Source: Salvelinus alpinus
Taxonomy: Eukaryota > Chordata > Actinopteri > Salmoniformes > Salmonidae
Length of the DNA: 64,000 nt
Reading direction: 5' to 3'
NCBI RefSeq assembly: GCF_045679555.1
Contig: NC_092110.1
Coordinates: 5,142,390-5,206,389 of the forward strand
Shown in pieces: positions 56,813 to 64,000 of this stretch. How positions within the stretch are numbered: the first letter of the stretch is position 1; each line of letters starts with the position of its first letter. Under the pieces are notes generated by a model. The model saw nothing but the letters and a program-made list of their open reading frames with translations, searched no databases and was not told where the DNA came from. The translations under genes were made by a program, and so were the position numbers.

Positions 56813-57709
56813 GTAGGGGATATGTGAACACAACAGTTGATTCTGGGGATACAGTAGCTGTAACTGACAGCAGTCAGTCAGTGACTAGCCTCAGTGGTTT
56901 GCGTCAGAAGTCAGAGTGGGTGAGTGAGTGAGTAACTAACTATAGCAGGGATGGGCAGTGGGGGTGGGGGCCACAACAAATCTGAACTCATCATGAGGGT
57001 CTGCAGTGGCTTGCGGGTCTGTGTACCCACATCCATACTCACACATGCAGTCAGCCGGCCCCCCACCTTGCGAGAAGAACATTTTAGTGGCCCCCTTTTT
57101 TACAGCGGAAGGAAGAGAGAATTTCATGCAATTCTACTCATTTTACCATTGGACGTACAGAACATGTTGCAATTTTAAATCAAGTTTGCTGCAATTCTAC
57201 ACATTTTGCCATGGGGCAGAGATACATAATTTTTTTATATATCGAATTCCCTGCAATTCTGCTAATTTTGCCAAAGGGTGGAGAGAAATGTTGGCCCATG
57301 ATTATTACAAGTTTAGATAGCTGGCTAGACTAACTCACCTATTTAAAAAATTGTTAGCTGACATGAGCTAATTGAGTGACTGTCAGTGACTGGCATAACA
57401 TGAGAAAAACTGCTGATGCAAAACAACATTTATAAATTGTACCTTGTGTATTCTACTATTCTAACTCTCAACATTAAGTTAAGACCCCGACCTAATAACC
57501 CCACCCAAAACATTTTTGGATTGTTCTTATTTGGGAGCGGGGGCAGGGCAAAATTGATCCGCGGGCCTACAAAAGCTCCGTGGGCCTATTGATCCGTGGG
57601 CCTACAAACAAATAACAGTTTTACTGGGAGTAGTTGACGCTGTGGCTAGTCGGAACAGTCAGTGATGAGACTTGTGTGGTTTTGTCTGCATCATACGTGA
57701 TTATTGGAG
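56813..57709. other. crip2 intron 1, dispersed repeat wording
   Basis: 57120-57280 repeats GCAATTCTAC and TTTTGCCA two to three times, as in common salmonid dispersed sequence (see also 24495 and 41045). 57535-57605 repeats GCGGGCCTACAAA-like wording. Confidence 0.5.
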
Positions 57710-58280
57710 ATTATACAACGGGTGGGTCTAATCCTGAATGCTGATTGGTTAAAACTGCATTTCAGCCAGTGTCTATTCCACAAGGTACCACCGGCTAAAT
57801 CTATGACGTTAAAATGCCTATTTACTCTGTTCCATCTGACTCCGCAATCCACTGTCTCATCAGCCCAGCCAGGCAAGTTATAAACTTGATCTCCACTTTA
57901 AAAATCATCTAGACATGATCTCAATTTTCTTTTAGACTAACATTTAGTTTTCAACAGCAGAGATTTTTATAAACCTTGCAGTCTGTCTCTCCGACATTTG
58001 CAACATTGTTTCAGTATTCAAATTCGATCTCCAGCTGTCCCATAGTAATGAAAGTGTCGGGACGAGACAAAAAGGCAAGTTAATCGTAAGAATGTTGCCA
58101 GCCAGTATGGCAATGGAACATTTAGAACGAACAACTGGGTCGCGTCCATAGATGCAGAACAAAAAGACTGAACAACTGAGTCGCGTCTCTGGCAACCGAA
58201 CCGATAGAACGAACGACCAACCGGCTTGGGTAGCAACCCTAGATTTGTGTCGGGACTATATTTTGTGGAAGGATGAAATA
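57710..58280 (-). repeat. Salmonid dispersed repeat (non-autonomous transposon-like)
   Basis: GGGTCTAATCCTGAATGCTG, GGTACCACCGGCTAAATC and AGTGTCGGGACGAGACAAAA are wording of a frequent salmonid repeat. It ends near TGTGTCGGGACTATATTTTG. Short open frames on the minus strand have no family resemblance. Confidence 0.5.
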
Positions 58281-58378
58281 GTATGAATAAATTAATAAAA
58301 TTAAAAAAATGTATGAAAATTTGTCAATCATTGTTTAAATATTTTGGTAACCCATTGTATAAAAATGATAATGCTCTC

Positions 58379-58454
58379 GAAGCCGGTGTTTGGAGGATAT
58401 ATTGGCATCCTCCTAACAACACCCGTGCCACTATATCCTCCAAACACCGGCTTC
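58379..58454. repeat. 23-bp perfect inverted repeat (hairpin)
   Basis: GAAGCCGGTGTTTGGAGGAT (plus ATA) at 58379-58401 is exactly complementary to 58432-58454, with a 30-base loop. It belongs to the tail of the dispersed repeat just before, or to a neighbouring one. Confidence 0.9.
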
Positions 58455-60500
58455 TCTGGAATTATCACTTAAGTGAGTAAGTGATGCGGTCTAGTCTGGG
58501 CGAGGTGGTTGGAACATCAGGTGGACGTCACAAAGGAATTCTAGAATGCACCTGTGTAGAACGAGCTGGACTTGCTGCCTTGTTACAATACCACCTAGAC
58601 AACTCTCTTTAACCACCTTACCTGACTCACTTTAGCTGGAAGCGATTGCTGCTCCTGAATGTGCTGTATGGATTCAAGCAGCATGGTGGTTGACATGCGC
58701 CTTATCGATTAGGCCTACTATGCACCTTGCGTCCTACTATGGAGAATGGCTATGCCAAAGAACAATATAAAATCCATTTGGAAAAGGATCATCTTAGCTC
58801 AAGCATTTCTACATTGAATTCTATGTTTGCCAGTATATATTTGGCGTTGGCGTCTGTAGAAAAGGACCCGCCTTGCGTTGCCCAATATTGGAACAGCGGG
58901 CATTTTATCTATACCTATTTCTCTCTTTCAATCTTTTTTAAATTCTCTCTCTTCCTTGATACTATAGACTGTCGTTTTAAACCCTTGGTGGTAAGCCACT
59001 GTCTGGAATGCAAACTTTTGCTTCGAAAGGAAGTGTTTTATTATTTTCCATTTGTTCTTTATTGGGCTGCTGTTTGCAGATGGTGACATTTAGTCGCCAC
59101 TAACTTAATACACATGTTGACTGTAATAGTGGCATTTTAAAGCCTTTACAATCATCTTATTTCAAATGTATTTTTGGTGTTAAATCTCTGCTTAGCTTGT
59201 CTCTACTTATTCATAGTGTTTCTATCCCATGAAGAGAATCTGTACCAGATTAAAGAATCAAGAGTATAAAGTAGGTTGATGTTTGGCCTATATTTAGGAT
59301 TCTCATGAATTTAGGCTAACTTAATGAAATCCAAATACATCCATAATAAAACCTTAGCCCAAGTGTAGGCAGAGAAAGAATGCATAATGTCCCTTAGCCT
59401 AGGTCAGGATGACTTCTTCTTCACTCGTTGACGTGAACTCTTAACTCCCAGAGTGCATGGTGCACATCTGTCAGAAGAGAGTTCCAGTGTTCCAACTGCT
59501 GCAGCTCTACCGATGTGAAACCGTATTGGAAATGCACAGGGACTATTGATTGGCGTGACTAGGACAGAGACCCCCAGGGAATTGTGTGTGTCTGTTTGTG
59601 TGAGTGCGTGCATGGTGGCACGGCTCAGTAAACCAAACGTGGACCTGAAATAGGCTAAGTGGGCCAATATAATGGCAGGCAGCGTCACTTGTGCACAGCA
59701 TGATAAGTGAAAAACTAGGAAGTGAATGATGCTGTGCTGCCATAAGTCTATTCTATGTTAAATATCTCTCTCTCCATCCCGTAACAATGTGCATATTGCC
59801 AAATCATACTTTGGAGATGAAGTGATTAATTTACAATATTAACATAATTGAAATAATAATCATCAAGATTGTCAATGGGACAATCAGGAACAACATTAAT
59901 CAAGGGTAAAAAAATCCATACAATGGACAAAAGCAATGGCATAGAGGACATGTGCAGGTTGGTTGGTCTGTCAGACACTGTCCCTTCTTTTATGGCAGGC
60001 TGCAATCTAGTGCGCTGCCAACCCACAGCTCTATGCGTCATCCACCAACAGGACGGGTAGCCTATCCTCATCAGAGAGGTCTTTGAGCCTCTCTCTCTCT
60101 ATCCCTCTACATCTCTTTATCCCTCTCTTTAAAAAATAAAAATCATACTCTTTCTCTTTCTAAACCCAGGCCTTAAATTCCTCCCCTGAATCTAAATGAG
60201 GGGGCAGGGGGAGCGAGGCGGAATGGGGCGAGTGGAGAGGAGTGGAGTGACATGGCTTGGTCTTTATTTAAAGCGAGCCTCTCAAAGTGCCTCCTGTATT
60301 ATAATGAGTAGCAACACCTCTATTCACACAAGGCTCTTTCTGTCTTTTTCTGTGTATAGTAGCTACACGCATTTGTCCTTTCAGGTTGCTAGAATACCTT
60401 AGTCCTCCTCTTAGACAGGCTCTCTCAGGGCAGAAGAGAAGGACACCCTATTTCCCACACCGTAGGCTACACACTCATACACACACTGACAGACACACTG

Positions 60501-60501
<1 letters not shown>
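58455..60501. other. crip2 intron 1, no gene recognised
   Basis: Largely unique-looking AT-rich sequence. The open frame at 58727-59086 (119 codons) has hydrophobic stretches but no resemblance to a known family. Confidence 0.5.

Positions 60502-60536
<35 letters not shown>
60502..60536. repeat. (CA)n microsatellite
   Basis: About 17 CA units. Confidence 0.97.
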
Positions 60537-60537
<1 letters not shown>

Positions 60538-60574
60538 GTACACACACAATCTTCTCTTTCTCCCTGTTCATGGG

Positions 60575-60946
60575 GGAGTACCCTGTTATCCACTTGGCTG
60601 CCCCTGGGGCTGACTGAACGCTCCACATTAGGCCTAGGCTACGTTATGTAATGTAATTTCTTGATTCGGTGCCTCATGTGGCATTGGGTTGCATAATAGC
60701 CCCTGTGAAACTATAGCTGGTCAAGGAAGGGCCCTGTTGTCGATCTGTATGCCTCTTCCAGTCACAGTTTGATCCCCTAACAGAGATGACACTATTGCGT
60801 CCCAATGGCACCCAATCCCCTATGTATGCACTATTTTTGACCACTGCCCATAGGGAAGTAGTGCACTATATAGGGTATAGGGTGCCATTTGGGACCGACT
60901 ATGCCGTGCCCTTAAAATGTTGGCTCCCGAGTGGCGCAGCGGTCTA
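60575..60946 (+). repeat. 372-bp duplicated segment, copy A
   Basis: Matches 62718-63089 over 372 bases with about five substitutions (about 98.7 percent) and no gap. It contains non-repeat sequence, the dispersed words GCACTATATAGGG/GGTGCCATTTGGGAC, and the first 25 or so bases of a SINE. Confidence 0.95.
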
Positions 60947-61138
60947 AGGCACTGCTCCTCAGTGCTAGAGGCGTTACTACAGACACCCTGGTTCAAATCC
61001 AAGCTGTATCACAACCGGCCGTGATTGGGAGTCCCATAGGGCGGCGCACAATTCGTCCAGGTTTGACCGGTGTAGGCCGTCATTGTAAATTAGAATTTGT
61101 TGTTAACTGACTTGTTAAATAAAGGTTCAATAAAACAG
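60920..61138 (+). mobile_element. tRNA-derived SINE
   Basis: Starts TGGCTCCCGAGTGGCGCAGC with A box TGGCGCAGCGG and B box GGTTCAAATCC (60990-61000). Then the usual SINE body GTGATTGGGAGTCCCATAGG and GGCGGCGCACAATTC, and the tail AGAATTTGTTGTTAACTGAC with TAAATAAAGG. Confidence 0.9.
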
Positions 61139-61443
61139 ACGGTGCCTTTCTCAGTTCTTAGTAATAAAATGTGTCAGTCACAGACGGGTGCATGGGATTC
61201 AAGCAGCAAAAGGAGATTATACTCTGTTAATCTCCAAAGGAAATCTGTTTGGGATACTAACATGCATAGTAGAACACCAAAATATAGAATAGATACCTTT
61301 TACAGTGCACACTGTAAACTCTGCTCTGAGAGATGAACTGACCTGCATGTGGTTATTGAACTATGGTTTCTTAGGATATGATCCTTAAATAGAACTGATG
61401 TTTAGGCCTAATTTGTTTTTTTATTGTTATTATTATATATCTA
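61139..61443. other. No feature recognised
   Basis: Non-coding sequence between SINE and Tc1 terminus. Confidence 0.5.
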
Positions 61444-61799
61444 CACTACCGTTCAAAAGTTTGGGGTTACTTCGAAATGTCCTTGTTTTTGAAATAAAAT
61501 GTAAAAAAATTGTCCATTACAAATAAACTGATCAGAAATACAGTGTAGACATTGTTAATGTTGTAAATGACTATTGTAGCTGGAAACGGCTGATTTATTT
61601 ATATATGTATATATATATATTTTTTTTAAATGGAATATCTACATAGGCCTACTGAGGCCCATTATCAGCAACCAACACTCCTGTGTTCCAATGGCACGTT
61701 GTGTTAGTTAATCCAAGTTTCTCATTTTAAAAGGCTAATTGATCATTAGAAAACCCTTTTGCAATTATGTTATCACAGCTGAAAACTGTTGTTCTGATT

Positions 61800-62717
61800 A
61801 ACCTTTCTGGCGCAGGCGTTCCCCTAGCGACCCACCTCGACAACATCCGGTGAAATTGCAGAGCGCCAAATTCAAATGACAGATATATAAATATTTAACA
61901 TTCATGAAAATACATGTCATACATCAAAATAAAGCTTCACTTCTTGTTAATCCAGCCGCTGTGTCAAATTTCAGAAAGGCTTTACGGCGAAAGCAAACCA
62001 TGCAATTATCTGAGGACAGCGCCCCGCATACAAAAGCATGAAAAACATTTTTCAACCAGGCAGGTGCTCCACGAAAGTCAGAAATAGCGATATAATAAAT
62101 GCCTTTGAAGATCTTCTTCTGTTGGCACTCCAAAAGGTCCCAGCTACATCACAAATGGTCCTTTTGTTCGATAAAGTCCTTCATTATGTCCCCAAAAACT
62201 CTGTTTAGCTAGCGCGCTTCATTCAATAATCCACCAGTTTCCCTCCTTCAAAATGCATACAAAATGAATCCCAAACGTTACCAATAAACTTCTCCAAACA
62301 AGTCAAACAACGTTTATAATCAAACCTCAGGTACCCTAATACGTAAATAAATGATAAAATTTAAGACGGAGAATCGTTATTGTCTTTACCGGAGATAAAC
62401 AACAAAGAACGCGCTCTCATCCACACGCATGATAACACTACAGCCAAAATGGGAGCCACTTAGAAAAACTACAAATTCTAGCTCATTTAAAAAAAAAAAC
62501 AAGCCTGAAACTCTTTCTAAAGACTGTTGACATCTAGTGGAAGCCCTAGGAACTGCAATCTGGGAGGATTTCGCCTCATAATAAACATGACATACATTGG
62601 AAACAGTGGTAGGCTGAACATTTTTCTTTTTGGGATGGTTTGTCCTCGGGGTTTCGCCTGCCATATCAGTTCTGTTATACTCAGACATTATTTTAACCGT
62701 TTTAGAAACTTTAGAGT
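61800..62717 (-). repeat. Salmonid dispersed repeat inserted in the Tc1 half
   Basis: Wording such as CTGGCGCAGGCGTTCCCCTA and CTGTTGACATCTAGTGGAAG is typical of a family of frequent salmonid repeats, also related in style to 30665-32475. No long ORF. An A-run is at 62489-62499. Confidence 0.6.
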
Positions 62718-63089
62718 GGAGTACCCTGTTTTCCACTTGGCTGCCCCTGGGGCTGACTGAACGCTCTACATTAGGCTTAGGCTACGTTATGTAATGTAAT
62801 TTCTTGATTCGGTGCCTCATGTGGCATTGGGTTGCATAATAGCCCCTGTGAAACTATAGCTGGTCAAGGAAGGGCCCTGTTGTCGATCTGTATGCCTCTT
62901 CCAGTCACAGTTTGATCCCCTAACAGAGATGACACTATTGCGTCCCAATGGCACCCAATCCCCTATGTATGCACTATTTTTGACCACTGCCCATAGGGAA
63001 GTAGTGCACTATATAGGGCATAGGGTGCCATTTGGGACAGACTATGCCGTGCCCTTAAAATGTTGGCTCCCGAGTGGCGCAGCGGTCTA
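62718..63089 (+). repeat. 372-bp duplicated segment, copy B
   Basis: Second copy of 60575-60946, offset by 2143 bp. It breaks off after the first 25 or so bases of the SINE (GCAGCGGTCTA) and passes directly into Tc1 sequence (GGTTCGATTACAGGCTC). Confidence 0.95.
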
Positions 63090-63274
63090 GGTTCGATTAC
63101 AGGCTCAAAATGTCCAGTGGAGCAGTGGTAAGATCTGGTGCACAACTGAGCAAGAGCACAAGTGCATTAGAGTGTCTAATTTGAGAAACAGACGCCTCAA
63201 CTCCTCAACGGGCAGCTTCATTAAATAGTACCCGCAAAACACCCATCTCAACGTCAGCTGTGAAGAGTCAACTC

Positions 63275-63410
63275 CGGGATGCTGGCCTTCTAGGCAGAGT
63301 TCCTCTGTCCAGTGTCTGTGTTCTTTTGCCCATCTTAATCTTTTCTTGTTATTGGCCAGTCTGAGATATGGCTTTTTCTTTGCAACTCTGCCTAGAAGGC
63401 CAGCATCCCG
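63275..63410. repeat. 27-bp perfect inverted repeat at the Tc1 half junction
   Basis: 63275-63301 is exactly complementary to 63384-63410 (GATGCTGGCCTTCTAGGCAG within). The 82-base loop is transposase sequence on the minus strand. It is the fold-back point of the two Tc1 halves. Confidence 0.93.
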
Positions 63411-63630
63411 GCGGCAGGTAGCCTAGTGGTTAGAGCATTGGACTAGTAACCGAAAGGTTGCAAGATCTAATCTGTCGTTCTGCCCCTGAGCAAGGCAGTT
63501 AACCCACTGTTCCTAGGCCGTCATTTTAAATAAGAATTTGTTCTTAACTGACTTGCCTAGTAAAATAAAAATTAAATAAATATCTCTTCTATGTGCGCTA
63601 GTTAAATAAAGGTTAAATAAAATAAATAAA
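63411..63630 (+). mobile_element. tRNA-derived SINE in the right Tc1 half
   Basis: GCGGCAGGTAGCCTAGTGGT start, A box TAGCCTAGTGG, B box weakened (GGTTGCAAGATCTAATC), tail AATAAGAATTTGTTCTTAAC, and AT-rich end. ATCCC occurs on both sides (63405-63409 and 63631-63635), a likely target duplication. Confidence 0.9.
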
Positions 63631-64000
63631 ATCCCAGTCACCTCTTCACTCTTCACTTTAATCATTACAACAGTTTTCAGCTGTGCTAACATAATTGCAA
63701 AAGGGTTTTTTAATGATCAATTAGCCTTTTATAATGACACACTTGGATTAGCTAACACAACGTGCCATTGGAACATAGGAGTGAGGGTTGCTGATAATGG
63801 GCCTCTGTACGCCTATGTAGATATTCCATTCAAAATCTGCCGTTTCCAGCATTAACAATGTCTACACTGTATTTCTGATCAATTTGATGGTATTTTAATG
63901 GACAAAAAATGTGCTTTTCTTTCAAAAACAAGGACATTTCTAAGTGAACCCAAACTTTTGAACGGTAGTGTATTATTTTTATATTAAGACGTCCAATCTG

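Larger units (their letters stand above)
61444..63970. mobile_element. Composite Tc1-like element with two inverted 5' halves
   Basis: Both outer termini carry CACTACCGTTCAAAAGTTTG-type repeats next to TA (61442-61443 and 63971-63972). The left half (61444-61800 and 63090-63301) reads plus and the right half (63302-63970) reads minus. Both represent the 5' half of the same Tc1 family as 12067, so no DDE half exists. The left half is interrupted by 61800-63089, the right half by a SINE. Confidence 0.82.

Noticed and set aside
58727..59086. 119-codon open frame with hydrophobic stretch
   Set aside because: AT-rich intron sequence, no recognisable domain or splice structure.
60990..61000. A and B boxes suggesting a tRNA gene at 60920 (also 63411 and 56809)
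   Set aside because: They are heads of SINEs; no cloverleaf with proper anticodon stem, and SINE bodies and tails follow.

Overview
The window looks like salmonid fish nuclear DNA. Two host genes are recognisable by their first exons, and most of the remainder is transposable elements of kinds typical of salmon and trout: Tc1/mariner elements with salmonid-type inverted repeats, chromodomain Ty3/gypsy retrotransposons of the Tf1/sushi kind, tRNA-derived SINEs with the usual salmonid tail, L1 and CR1/L2/Rex1-like LINEs, hAT-like MITEs, and long GT, CA and GACA microsatellites. No tRNA, rRNA, CRISPR or bacterial feature was seen. Family assignments rest on recognition by eye; no database search was run.

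Host genes. An MTA-family gene (metastasis-associated protein, NuRD subunit; most likely mta1) runs on the minus strand, with coding exon 1 at 16971-16998 and exon 2 at 11336-11403. Later exons were not found and probably lie left of the window, so everything from base 1 to 11335 would be its intron 2. A crip2-like gene (LIM-domain cysteine-rich protein 2) runs on the plus strand from 52712; only exon 1 is visible, so intron 1 would be at least 11.2 kb. The two genes are divergent, with about 35 kb between their starts.

Layout. 1-2470: decayed LINE with an inverted second piece. 3234-10746: three-level nest, a hAT-like MITE holding a Sleeping Beauty-type Tc1 element, which holds a complete Ty3/gypsy element with apparently identical LTRs (4815-10161). 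11336-17110: mta exons 2 and 1, with two fused Tc1 halves in the intron. 17111-24500: repeats, a solo LTR (20846-21191) and a Tc1 copy. 24500-29640: L1 remnant carrying a rearranged gypsy element. 30665-32475: a dispersed repeat with 400-bp internal tandem units, into which a nearly perfect gypsy element inserted (32476-37801). 39117-40633: Tc1 copy. 44821-51760: IS630/DDE_3-type transposon remnant interrupted by a second copy of that gypsy family (45437-50634) and an LTR fragment. 52440-52754: crip2 promoter region and exon 1. 53480-58460: MITEs, a 24-bp minisatellite and a SINE inside crip2 intron 1. 60575-63970: a 372-bp duplication entangled with a composite Tc1 element and SINEs.

Most informative signals. 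All three gypsy elements with readable 5' ends carry an 11-nt primer-binding site that is perfectly complementary to a stretch inside their own LTR, which is the Tf1-style self-priming arrangement. In two of them a TATA-like box sits about 30 bp upstream of that stretch. The element at 32476-37801 keeps an in-frame GGGAAAC heptamer (the -1 frameshift site known from sushi/PEG10) and open gag and pol frames, so it may be functional. Its relative at 45437 has one extra A in that heptamer, which fuses gag to pol, plus one premature stop.
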